Positions 9,403 to 17,659 of a stretch of 64,000 bases of DNA are shown one piece after another. The stretch is taken from NCBI RefSeq assembly GCF_029238095.1, contig NZ_JAQWGS010000025.1, forward strand, positions 62,001 to 126,000, written 5' to 3'. Under the pieces are notes generated by a model. The model did not search any database. It was not told the origin of the DNA and saw nothing but the letters and a program-made list of their open reading frames with translations. Every line of letters begins with the position of its first letter. Position 1 is the first letter of the stretch. The DNA comes from Lacinutrix sp. Its GTDB lineage: Bacteria; Bacteroidota; Bacteroidia; Flavobacteriales; Flavobacteriaceae. A program made the position numbers and the translations under genes.

Positions 9403-11043
9403 TTATTTTTTGGTGACGTGCTTTAACTCTAGCATGTTTATTGGGTTTATACCCAGATTATTTACGTTTTTTTGTGTAAACCTTACAACTTCGTCGTAAT
9501 ACAAAGGCACAATTGGTGCTTCTTGCATAACTAAACTATCCATTTTACTATAAATTTTTTCTCTAGTTTTAGTAGTGGTTTCAGTAAAAGATTGAGAATA
9601 CCAAGTATCGAAGTTTTCATTTTTAAAATGTGTATAATTAGGGCCATTTGGCGCAAAATTACCACTGTAAAATAGAGATAAATAATTTTGTGCATCTGGA
9701 TAATCTGCAACCCAACTGGCTCTAAATAAATTTAGCTTTCCATTTGCTTTAGCGCTTTTTAAGGTTGATGCTGGAATAACATCTACAGTTACTATTAGTC
9801 CTGTTTTTTGGAGTTCACGTTGTATGTATTCACAAAAATTTAAATAGTTACTAGTGGTTGTAATGGTTATTTCTGGAGCATTATTTCCAGTTTCTTCTTT
9901 AAATTGCTTAATTAAGGCTTTAGACTTTTCAGGATTATAAGTATAGCCAATAGTAGCATTATAACCTGGAAGTCCTTTTGGAATAAAGCCACCATTTGCA
10001 GGAATACCAATGCCATTTCGAAGGTAATTCATCATTTTTTTTCTATCGAAGCCATAATTAACAGCCTGTCTTATTAATTTAGATTGTATTTCTGGAGTTT
10101 CAGAATCCATAAAAAAGCCTAAATACTCTGTGTTTAAATAAGGACCACGTATCATGTTAATATCAGTTTCATACTTTTCTCTTAACTCACCTTTACTAGT
10201 TAAAATATCATCTTGATAAGACGCATCAAGCGAGTTTAAAAAATCCAGATTTCCTTGAATAAATTGTAAGAATTCACTTTGTTTGTCTGGTAAAAAAGTA
10301 ATAGCAACTGCTTCTAAATAGGGTAACTTTTTACCATTGCTATCTTTTTCGAAATAATTATTATTTTTCCTAAAAACAAGTTTTATATTTTCTTCCCATC
10401 GCTTAAATTTAAAAGGCCCAGTACCTATTGGGTTAGCTCTAAAATTACTTCCATAATGTTCCACAACTTCTTTTGGTACTACAGAGCAGTATTTCATGGT
10501 TAATAAACCCAAAAAAGCAGGAAAAGGTTGTTTAAGTTTAATAGTGAAAGTACTATCATTTTCTGCTGAAAAGCTCTCGACTTTATTTAAAACCCAACGT
10601 CCAGAAGATGCTATTTTAGTATCTATTAGTCTGTTAAAACTATATTCAAAATCTGAAGCTTTTACAGTTCGTGTTGAATCTTTACCAAACAGTTTCTGTT
10701 TATGAAAAAACACATCGTCTCTAAGTAAAAAAGAGTAAGTGAGTGCATCTAGAGAAACTTCCCAACGTTTTGCAATACAAGGTTGTACGTTAAGCCCATC
10801 ATCCATTTGTACCAAACCATTAAACAATTGGTTTACTGCCCAAATATCTGCATTGTCTTTTGCAAAAGCAGGATCTAATGAGCCAATATTTTTATGTTCA
10901 TTATATCTAAATACTTGGTTTAAATCTTTTTCATTTTTAGTGTTTCCACATGAAAAAAACAGATACGATAACTGTAATAACAATAAGCCTTTTAAAATTG
11001 TATTTAGTGTTCTGGATTTCTTTTCTTGTTTAAATTTTATCAT
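9403..11043 (-). CDS. peptide-type ABC transporter substrate-binding lipoprotein
   Basis: 546 residues, the normal length of family 5 solute-binding proteins (DppA/OppA). The N terminus carries a lipoprotein signal with lipobox LFFSC at about residues 28-32, so the mature protein is membrane-anchored in the periplasm. The mature domain shows family features such as VKASDFEYSFNRL, PIGTGPFKFKRWE and the C-terminal YYDEVVRF. No permease or ATPase genes are adjacent, so it may serve a distant transporter or act alone. The ligand, probably an oligopeptide, is inferred. Confidence 0.88.
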   Translation of the reverse strand: MIKFKQEKKSRTLNTILKGLLLLQLSYLFFSCGNTKNEKDLNQVFRYNEHKNIGSLDPAFAKDNADIWAVNQLFNGLVQMDDGLNVQPCIAKRWEVSLDALTYSFLLRDDVFFHKQKLFGKDSTRTVKASDFEYSFNRLIDTKIASSGRWVLNKVESFSAENDSTFTIKLKQPFPAFLGLLTMKYCSVVPKEVVEHYGSNFRANPIGTGPFKFKRWEENIKLVFRKNNNYFEKDSNGKKLPYLEAVAITFLPDKQSEFLQFIQGNLDFLNSLDASYQDDILTSKGELREKYETDINMIRGPYLNTEYLGFFMDSETPEIQSKLIRQAVNYGFDRKKMMNYLRNGIGIPANGGFIPKGLPGYNATIGYTYNPEKSKALIKQFKEETGNNAPEITITTTSNYLNFCEYIQRELQKTGLIVTVDVIPASTLKSAKANGKLNLFRASWVADYPDAQNYLSLFYSGNFAPNGPNYTHFKNENFDTWYSQSFTETTTKTREKIYSKMDSLVMQEAPIVPLYYDEVVRFTQKNVNNLGINPINMLELKHVTKK

Positions 11044-11151
11044 ATTTTAAAATCACTTATAAGCTTACTTGTAAACAATTATGTAAATTTGCAATCTCAA
11101 ATAAAGTTTAAAGTAAATATAAGAATTCTAACTTAGGAACAGTATAATATT

Positions 11152-12486
11152 TTGACAGTAAACACTAAAAAGAAAGTCGCTTTTTACACTTTAGGATGTA
11201 AGCTTAATTTTTCTGAAACCTCTACAATTGCTAGGAGTTTTAAAGATGAAGGTTTTGAGCGTGTTGATTTTTCTGAAACTGCAGATATTTACGTTATTAA
11301 TACTTGCTCTGTAACCGAAAACGCAGACAAACGTTTTAAAACCATTGTTAAGCAAGCACAAAAAACAAATGCAGATGCTTTTGTTGCAGCAGTTGGTTGT
11401 TATGCACAATTAAAACCACAAGAGCTAGCAGACGTAAATGGTGTTGATTTAGTGCTTGGTGCTACCGAAAAATTTAAAATCACAGACTATTTAAACGATT
11501 TAACCAAAAACGATTTTGGTGAAGTACACTCATGCGATATTAACGATGCCGATTTTTATGTTGGCAGCTATTCTATTGGAGACAGAACACGAGCTTTTTT
11601 AAAAGTGCAAGATGGTTGCGATTACAAATGTACGTATTGTACCATTCCTTTAGCAAGAGGTATTTCGAGAAGTGATGAACTTGAAAATGTAATTAAGAAT
11701 GCCAAAGAGATTTCTGCTAAGGGAATAAAAGAAATAGTATTAACAGGAGTTAATATTGGAGATTATGGAAAAGGTGAATTTGGTAATAAAAAACATGAAC
11801 ATACTTTTCTAGAATTAGTTCAAGCCTTAGATATGGTAGATGGTATAGAGCGTCTAAGAATTTCTTCTATAGAACCCAATTTATTGAAGAATGAAACAAT
11901 AGAGGTGGTAAGTCAATCTAGAGCATTTGTACCACACTTTCATATTCCCTTACAAAGTGGTCATAATGCTATTTTAAAGCTAATGAAACGTCGCTACATG
12001 AGAGAATTATATGTCGATCGTGTTAAAAAAATTAACGAAGTCATGCCACATGCTTGCATTGGTGTAGATGTTATTGTTGGATTTCCTGGTGAGACCGATG
12101 AACATTTTTTAGAAACTTATAACTTTTTAAACACCTTAGATATTTCTTATTTACATGTGTTTACTTATTCTGAACGTGATAATACAGAAGCTTCTAATTT
12201 TCAAGACATTGTACCTAAAAATATAAGAAGTAAGCGTAGTAAAATGTTACGTGGTTTAAGCGCCAAAAAACGTCGTGCTTTCTATGAAAAACAAATAGGG
12301 ACTTCCAGATCTGTTTTGTTTGAAAGTGAAAATAAAGCTGGTTATATTCATGGTTTTACAGAGAACTATGTAAAAGTAAAAGCGCCTTGGAATCCAGAAT
12401 TGGTAAATACTATACATCAAGTAAACCTTACGACTATTGATGATGATGGTTTAGTGCGTTTTGAGTTTAAAAATATAATGGCATAA
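11152..12486 (+). CDS. mtaB: tRNA t6A37 methylthiotransferase MtaB
   Basis: 444 residues. The N-terminal MTTase domain provides three cluster cysteines at 16, 52 and 83. The radical SAM domain has CDYKCTYC with cysteines 156, 160 and 163, and a C-terminal TRAM-like region follows. It converts N6-threonylcarbamoyladenosine at tRNA position 37 to the 2-methylthio form, using two 4Fe-4S clusters and SAM. The length and the RISSIEP and HIPLQSG motifs favour MtaB over MiaB and RimO. The start is TTG at 11152; a stop at 11134 in the same frame and the lack of a nearby ATG leave no better choice. A promoter-like TAAATTTG is at 11084. Confidence 0.92.
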   Translation: MTVNTKKKVAFYTLGCKLNFSETSTIARSFKDEGFERVDFSETADIYVINTCSVTENADKRFKTIVKQAQKTNADAFVAAVGCYAQLKPQELADVNGVDLVLGATEKFKITDYLNDLTKNDFGEVHSCDINDADFYVGSYSIGDRTRAFLKVQDGCDYKCTYCTIPLARGISRSDELENVIKNAKEISAKGIKEIVLTGVNIGDYGKGEFGNKKHEHTFLELVQALDMVDGIERLRISSIEPNLLKNETIEVVSQSRAFVPHFHIPLQSGHNAILKLMKRRYMRELYVDRVKKINEVMPHACIGVDVIVGFPGETDEHFLETYNFLNTLDISYLHVFTYSERDNTEASNFQDIVPKNIRSKRSKMLRGLSAKKRRAFYEKQIGTSRSVLFESENKAGYIHGFTENYVKVKAPWNPELVNTIHQVNLTTIDDDGLVRFEFKNIMA

Positions 12487-12520
12487 AAAAAGCCAAAACA
12501 ATAGTTTTAGCTTTTTTATT
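12486..12520. terminator. bidirectional hairpin after mtaB
   Basis: An A-tract/T-tract stem with one C/A mismatch and AATA loop lies between the convergent mtaB and GNAT genes. Confidence 0.65.
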
Positions 12521-12539
12521 TCTTATTTATAATTTGAGA

Positions 12540-12836
12540 TTAAATCCTTAATCCAACAGGTAATAACTTTTTATATTGTCTATTTTTTCTAATAAATTTT
12601 GCAATTTCTGGACTTGTAGGTACAACGCTTAAATTACGCTCTTCTATGTTCTCGAAAACCAGTTTTAAAAAATGAGGCGTAAAATTTTTATCTGTTACAC
12701 CTTCAGGAATAATTAATTTTGTAAGGAAAATTTTGCGTTCTTGTAAAGAGTATTCAATCTTAGCAAAATGGTCTTCGGTTTTTAGTTCAAATTGACGAAG
12801 AAAATCATTATCAACTAGTTCATCAGCATCAGTCAT
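12540..12836 (-). CDS. small GNAT-fold N-acetyltransferase-like protein
   Basis: 98 residues, the size of the minimal GNAT proteins (YjdJ/NATD1 group). Features that fit are the beta segments FAKIEYSLQERKIFLTKLIIP and the C-terminal VPTSPEIAKFIRKNRQYKKLLP, which resembles the 'P.C.yv..f....' end of that family. The usual acyl-CoA loop is only partly recognisable, so activity is uncertain. Cytoplasmic. It converges with mtaB and is transcribed alone. Confidence 0.6.
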   Translation of the reverse strand: MTDADELVDNDFLRQFELKTEDHFAKIEYSLQERKIFLTKLIIPEGVTDKNFTPHFLKLVFENIEERNLSVVPTSPEIAKFIRKNRQYKKLLPVGLRI

Positions 12837-12957
12837 AAGTAATAAGTTTAATTTATTGATGGAGTTTCAAAAATAGTGCCAACTATTTTATAGCTTTACA
12901 TTCTACAAAAGTACTAAAAATTATTGTTAATTCGCTTTAAAACGCTATTAAAACCTT

Positions 12958-13620
12958 ATGAGTCAAGACATAATACATGTTTATTTAATGCCAGGAATGG
13001 CTGCAAATCCTTCAATTTTTGATAATCTGTCTTTACCTGAAAACCAGTTTCAATTGCATAAATTGCATTGGGAAATTCCTTTAAAAAATGAATCTTTAAG
13101 TAACTATGCATTAAGGATGACTAAGAAGATAGAACATGAAGACATTGTGCTTTTGGGAGTTTCTTTTGGTGGTATTTTAGTGCAAGAAATGAGTAAGCAT
13201 ATTACGTTACGCAAATTATTTATAGTATCAAGTGTTAAAACAAAGCACGAACTACCCACAAGATTTAAAGTGCTAAAAGCAACAAAAGCCTATAAGCTAT
13301 TGCCAACCCAACTCGCTAGTAATTTAGACTTACTTGCTAAATTCTCTTTTGGAGACACCATAAAGAAACGAATAGATTTATATAAAAAGTACCTTTCGGT
13401 GAACAATAAGTATTATTTAGATTGGTCGATTGAGCAGGTTATAAATTGGGAACAAGATAAAGTTATACCAGAAGTAATACATATTCATGGAGAAAAGGAT
13501 CTTGTATTTCCTTACCAATATATTTCGAATTGTATTACAATTAAGAATGGAACACATATAATGATAATAGATAAATATAAATGGTTTAATAAAAATTTAC
13601 CTAAATTAATTTTAGAGTAA
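12958..13620 (+). CDS. alpha/beta hydrolase
   Basis: 220 residues. The nucleophile elbow GVSFGG places the serine at residue 69; the aspartate in HGEKDLVFP and the histidine in NGTHIMI near residue 199 complete a catalytic triad. An early MPGM loop at 11-14 forms the usual oxyanion region. No signal peptide is visible, so it is cytoplasmic. The substrate (ester or thioester) cannot be told. It stands 50 bp upstream of the lytic transglycosylase gene and may be transcribed with it. Confidence 0.85.
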   Translation: MSQDIIHVYLMPGMAANPSIFDNLSLPENQFQLHKLHWEIPLKNESLSNYALRMTKKIEHEDIVLLGVSFGGILVQEMSKHITLRKLFIVSSVKTKHELPTRFKVLKATKAYKLLPTQLASNLDLLAKFSFGDTIKKRIDLYKKYLSVNNKYYLDWSIEQVINWEQDKVIPEVIHIHGEKDLVFPYQYISNCITIKNGTHIMIIDKYKWFNKNLPKLILE

Positions 13621-13670
13621 AATAGGAGGTTTTAATAGTAAATTATCATAATTTTATAAAAAACGAAACG

Positions 13671-14603
13671 ATGATGAAAATTGTACAAAAAGTATTGGCT
13701 GGAATTGGTTTTTTATGTTTAGCAGCATTATTTATAAATGCCTTTCAAGATGCACCAACAGATGAGAATTTAGAAAAGAAAATTATAAACGATTACAATA
13801 TATATGCATTAAAAGTTCCAGATTATTTAGAATTTGCTGGTGAGCCTGTGCCATTAGCTAATCCAGATATATTAGAACGTATGGATAAAGAATTACTAGT
13901 AAACACTTATTGGCAGTCTAATGGTTTGTTAATGTTTAAACGTGCACAAAAGTATTTTCCGGTAATCGAACCTATTTTAGCTAAAAATGGGATACCAGAC
14001 GATTTTAAATATTTAGCTGTAATAGAAAGTGGACTTACAAATGCAAGGTCTCCTGCTGGAGCAAGTGGTTTTTGGCAAATTATGAAAGCTACAGGAAGAG
14101 AAAATGGATTGGAGGTTAACGATAATGTAGATGAACGTTATCATTTAGAGATGGCTACAAAAGTAGCATGCGATTATTTAAAAAAATCTAAAGAGCGTTT
14201 GGGATCTTGGACTAATGCTGCTGCTGCATACAATGCAGGGAACTATGGAATTTCTAAACGATTAGACGAGCAAAAGGTCGAGAATTACTACGATTTGCTT
14301 TTGGGCGAAGAAACAGGTCGTTATGTCTTTAGAATTATTGCTTTAAAAGAGATTTTATCACATCCTAAAAAATATGGCTTTAACTTTAGAAACAAAGATT
14401 TATACACTGCAGTAACAACTTATAAAGTTGGTGTAGATACAGTGGTAACAGATTTTGCTTCTTTTGCTAAAGGATTTGGAATTAATTATAAGATTCTTAA
14501 AATCCATAATCCATGGCTTAGAGAGAATAAGTTAAACAACGCTTCAAGAAAGCAATATTACATAGAGATACCAGAGAAAGGACATTATTCTACGACACCT
14601 TAA
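13671..14603 (+). CDS. lytic murein transglycosylase (SLT domain)
   Basis: 310 residues. An N-terminal hydrophobic segment (about 6-25) directs export or anchoring. The SLT domain at about 95-245 has catalytic Glu119 in the ES motif AVIESGL and the GASGFWQIM and AAAYNAG motifs. It cleaves peptidoglycan glycan strands to 1,6-anhydro products in the periplasm. MltD proteins normally end in several LysM repeats; here about 60 residues remain after the SLT domain, with at most one degenerate module. A second ATG at 13674 is an equally good start. The stop codon abuts the ATG of cardiolipin synthase, so translation is probably coupled. Confidence 0.88.
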   Translation: MMKIVQKVLAGIGFLCLAALFINAFQDAPTDENLEKKIINDYNIYALKVPDYLEFAGEPVPLANPDILERMDKELLVNTYWQSNGLLMFKRAQKYFPVIEPILAKNGIPDDFKYLAVIESGLTNARSPAGASGFWQIMKATGRENGLEVNDNVDERYHLEMATKVACDYLKKSKERLGSWTNAAAAYNAGNYGISKRLDEQKVENYYDLLLGEETGRYVFRIIALKEILSHPKKYGFNFRNKDLYTAVTTYKVGVDTVVTDFASFAKGFGINYKILKIHNPWLRENKLNNASRKQYYIEIPEKGHYSTTP

Positions 14604-16061
14604 ATGATTGAATTTCTTAAAGAAAATTGGCTTGTAATAATAATAGTTTTAAATTATTTACTAACTATTTCGGCAGTAATTACAATCTTTTACAGAAACT
14701 TAAATCCTACAAAAACACTAACATATATTATTGTGCTAGTGTTTTTTCCATTTTTAGGACTTTTGATTTATTATTTATTTGGTCAAGAATACAGGAAAAC
14801 TAAAATATTTAACAGAAAGAATATTCTTAATAAGCAAATTATTAAAGAACTTAATAGTCAGTTAAATCTCGATAACAAAGCACTAGAAGATCTTGAAGAT
14901 CATTTTTTAAATGAAAAAATAAGATTAGTAAAGCTGATTCAAAACAATGACAAAACGCCTTTAACACTTTACAATAAGGTAAAGATTCTTAAAAATGGAG
15001 AGAATAAGTTTAAAAAACTTTTTGAAGATATTAATGCAGCCAAACACCATATTCATTTAGAATATTACATATTAAAAGACGATACAATAGGCACTGAGCT
15101 TTTAAATTTACTTTGTAAAAAAGCTAAATTAGGAATTGAAGTAAGACTAAGTGTTGATGATGTTGGCGCAAGTATTTCAGGAGATATGAAGCAAAAAATT
15201 ATTGATAGCGGAATTGAATTTTACGCGTTCATGCCTGTTTTATATCCTAAGTTTACCAGTAGAATGAATTATAGAAATCATAGAAAAATAGTTGTTATAG
15301 ATGGAAACATAGGATATCTTGGAGGTATTAATATTGCAGACGACTATGTTAATGCTCCTGACAAAAATAAATACTGGAGAGACACACATATTCGTATAGA
15401 AGGAGAAGCTGTTATAACTTTACAGATTCAATTTCTAATAAATTGGGAATTTGTTTCAAATTCAAAAATAAATATTATTGCAAATTACTTTCCAAAAAAG
15501 CCTTGTAAAGCTAAATTAGCAATACAAATTGCCGCAAGTGGACCAGATACAGATTGGCCAAATATTTTGGATGCCCTTTTTTCTGCGATTACATCTGCAA
15601 AAAAATATATTTATATTACAACACCCTATTTTATTCCTAATGATGAAATTATTATGGCTTTACAAATAGCATCACGAAGTGGAGTAGATGTTAGGTTACT
15701 AATCCCGAATGAGAGTGACTCTTGGACTGCTAAGTATGCAACAAATTCTTACTTACAGCGTCTTTTTGATGCTGATATTAAAATATATCGTTATACTAAA
15801 GGATTTTTACACGCAAAAACACTAGTTGTAGATGGCATAATTTCTACAATTGGAACTTCTAATATGGATTACCGAAGTTTTAGTATTAATTTTGAAATTA
15901 ATGCATTCTTTTACGATAAGAAAACAAGTGAAAATTTAAAAGATATCTTCATAGAAGATTTAAAAAATTCAATTGAAATGTCTCTTGAAATTTGGAAAAA
16001 TAGATCTAACCTTGAAAAGTTAAAAGAAGCTTATTGTAAACTTTGGGCGCCTTTACTTTAG
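14604..16061 (+). CDS. cls: cardiolipin synthase, phospholipase D family
   Basis: 485 residues, typical of bacterial cardiolipin synthases. Two N-terminal transmembrane helices (about 8-28 and 38-60) are followed by two PLD domains with HKD motifs at H226/K228/D233 and H403/K405/D410. The second contains the expected GTSNMD end. It condenses two phosphatidylglycerols (or PG and PE) to cardiolipin at the inner membrane. Its ATG follows the transglycosylase stop codon with no gap, and the TauE gene follows after 12 bp, so an envelope-related operon is likely. Confidence 0.93.
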   Translation: MIEFLKENWLVIIIVLNYLLTISAVITIFYRNLNPTKTLTYIIVLVFFPFLGLLIYYLFGQEYRKTKIFNRKNILNKQIIKELNSQLNLDNKALEDLEDHFLNEKIRLVKLIQNNDKTPLTLYNKVKILKNGENKFKKLFEDINAAKHHIHLEYYILKDDTIGTELLNLLCKKAKLGIEVRLSVDDVGASISGDMKQKIIDSGIEFYAFMPVLYPKFTSRMNYRNHRKIVVIDGNIGYLGGINIADDYVNAPDKNKYWRDTHIRIEGEAVITLQIQFLINWEFVSNSKINIIANYFPKKPCKAKLAIQIAASGPDTDWPNILDALFSAITSAKKYIYITTPYFIPNDEIIMALQIASRSGVDVRLLIPNESDSWTAKYATNSYLQRLFDADIKIYRYTKGFLHAKTLVVDGIISTIGTSNMDYRSFSINFEINAFFYDKKTSENLKDIFIEDLKNSIEMSLEIWKNRSNLEKLKEAYCKLWAPLL

Positions 16062-16073
16062 ATAACTAGATAA

Positions 16074-16460
16074 ATGAAAACAAAAATGGATTTACAAATA
16101 CTACTTATTCTAATAATTGTTGGATTACTAGCAGGATTGTTTAGTGGTATGTTTGGTGTGGGAGGTGGTGTAATAATGGTGCCTTTATTGGTTTTTGCTT
16201 TAGGTTACACGCAGCATCAAGCACAAGGTACAAGTTTAGCTGTACTTGTAGTCCCTGTTACTTTTTTGGCTGCATATACATACCATAAAACAGGAACACA
16301 ACCACTTAATTTTAAATATGCATTAATTATTGCGGTTTGCTTTGTTTTAGGAGGCTATTTTGGGACTAAAATAGCAATTTCAATAAACGAAACACTTTTA
16401 AAAAAAATGTTCAGTGTACTTTTAGTTCTTGTGGCTGTAAAAATGTTTTTTAGTAAATAG
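16074..16460 (+). CDS. half-size TauE/SafE family membrane permease
   Basis: 128 residues with about four hydrophobic helices. The glycine-rich GLFSGMFGVGGGVIMVPLL in the first helix pair is the family hallmark. Full-length TauE/SafE proteins have about 250 residues and two such halves, so this is a single-repeat version that would have to dimerise; short forms of this kind are frequent in Bacteroidota and the ORF ends cleanly in its own terminator, so I do not call it truncated. A sulfite or organosulfonate export role is only a family inference. Confidence 0.8.
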   Translation: MKTKMDLQILLILIIVGLLAGLFSGMFGVGGGVIMVPLLVFALGYTQHQAQGTSLAVLVVPVTFLAAYTYHKTGTQPLNFKYALIIAVCFVLGGYFGTKIAISINETLLKKMFSVLLVLVAVKMFFSK

Positions 16461-16498
16461 CCCAAACAAAATTTTAAAACTTCAATTCAATAATAAAA

Positions 16499-16537
16499 CC
16501 AACAAAAAAGCCCACTTATGTGAGCTTTTTTGTTGGT
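16499..16537. terminator. bidirectional intrinsic terminator
   Basis: A long stem of about 17 pairs with one mismatch (CCAACAAAAAAGC pairing GCTTTTTTGTTGG) and TTAT loop separates two convergent genes. Confidence 0.85.
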
Positions 16538-16553
16538 TGTGTAGTTTTTATTG

Positions 16554-17135
16554 TTATCTAGAAGCTCTTCGTTGAGCTCTCATAGAGCCACCTTGTCCAA
16601 AATGTTGATTGGGAACACCTTGAGCACGCTTCATATTAGCTTTCATTTCTTTAATTTGCTCTTTTAACATGCCCTGTTTATCTAATTTTTGAGCTTCATT
16701 AATAAGTTTTGTTGCTTCTTGTTTTCTACGCTTAGAAAAAGCAATTCCAGCTAAGTTTAATTTAGTCATAGCCATGTCTTGATCCATACTTAAACCAAGA
16801 TTCACTGCTTTTTTAAAGTGCTTTTCGGCAAGATTCATATCTGTTTGAGATACCATAATGCCTTGCAAGTAATTATAGTAACCTTGTTGTTTTGTTACTA
16901 AAGCTGCTTCAGGATTTTTAATTTTATTTAACCATTTTTGGGCACCTGGAAAATCTTGTTTACGTAATTTTAAGAATGCAAGTAGTATAAGCTCATTTTT
17001 AAAATATAAGAATACAAAAATTAGAGCTAAGAAAATAAGCGCGATTCCATTTCCTATACCACCTTCTGTAAACTGCCATACAGCAGTAGCTATAATTAAA
17101 CCTGCAATTATTAATTTAAATACTTTATTATACAT
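16554..17135 (-). CDS. membrane protein with TPR-like region
   Basis: 193 residues from the ATG at 17135; 11 extra codons upstream are possible but lie in A/T-rich leader. Two hydrophobic segments (about 4-24 and 28-46) make a membrane anchor. The rest is helical with repeated pairs such as YYNYLQGIMVSQTDMNLAEKHFKKA, resembling tetratricopeptide repeats, and ends in a basic tail rich in Gln, Gly and Arg. A scaffold or interaction role is plausible; the function is unknown. It is divergent from rpmH. Confidence 0.65.
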   Translation of the reverse strand: MYNKVFKLIIAGLIIATAVWQFTEGGIGNGIALIFLALIFVFLYFKNELILLAFLKLRKQDFPGAQKWLNKIKNPEAALVTKQQGYYNYLQGIMVSQTDMNLAEKHFKKAVNLGLSMDQDMAMTKLNLAGIAFSKRRKQEATKLINEAQKLDKQGMLKEQIKEMKANMKRAQGVPNQHFGQGGSMRAQRRASR

Positions 17136-17297
17136 TGTAATTTGTTTAATTGTAATTTTAGAGTACAAAGAAACTCATTTTTTCTGAAATAGCAATCTAT
17201 AAAAATTGTATTTATGGACAGTATACTCCATAATACATAGTAAATAACATTAAATTTTAGGTTTAAAATAAACTTAATAAAATATTTTAAAATAAGG

Positions 17298-17328
17298 TTT
17301 GTGAAATAAAAAAGTCGTTGTATATTTG
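17298..17328 (+). promoter_or_regulatory. consensus Bacteroidota promoter of rpmH
   Basis: TTTG at 17298-17301, exactly 19 nt, then TATATTTG at 17321-17328: a full match to the TTTG/TAnnTTTG consensus of the housekeeping sigma factor. The leader to the ATG is about 60 nt. Confidence 0.85.
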
Positions 17329-17395
17329 CGCTCGGTTTTAGAGGAAAGCTAAAACAAATAAAATATTTACAATCCAGATTTAAAAATATAAGACA

Positions 17396-17557
17396 ATGCC
17401 AAAAAGAACGTTTCAGCCATCAAAAAGAAAGAGAAGAAATAAACATGGTTTTAGAGAAAGAATGGCTTCTGCTAATGGTAGAAAGGTATTAGCTCGTAGA
17501 AGAGCAAAAGGAAGAAAGAAAATATCTGTTTCATCTGAAACTAGACATAAAAAATAA
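17396..17557 (+). CDS. rpmH: 50S ribosomal protein L34
   Basis: 53 codons starting [19 protein letters not shown] and continuing with [24 protein letters not shown], the unmistakable L34 signature; a short C-terminal tail [10 protein letters not shown] is added, as in Bacteroidota. It is a very basic protein of the large subunit. In many bacteria rpmH precedes rnpA; here it is a monocistron, with its own promoter and terminator, upstream of carB. Confidence 0.98.
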   Translation: MPKRTFQPSKRKRRNKHGFRERMASANGRKVLARRRAKGRKKISVSSETRHKK

Positions 17558-17579
17558 TGATTAACAATTGTTAATATTT

Positions 17580-17612
17580 TAAAGGCGTTACTTAGGTGTA
17601 ACGCCTTTTTTT
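17580..17612 (+). terminator. intrinsic terminator of rpmH
   Basis: A stem of about 11 pairs built on AAAGGCGTTAC/GTAACGCCTTT with a 6-nt loop and seven T residues. Confidence 0.88.
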
Positions 17613-17659
17613 ATATCCATTGATTGCCTATTTTTGAAATCGTTAAAAAAACTAGAAAA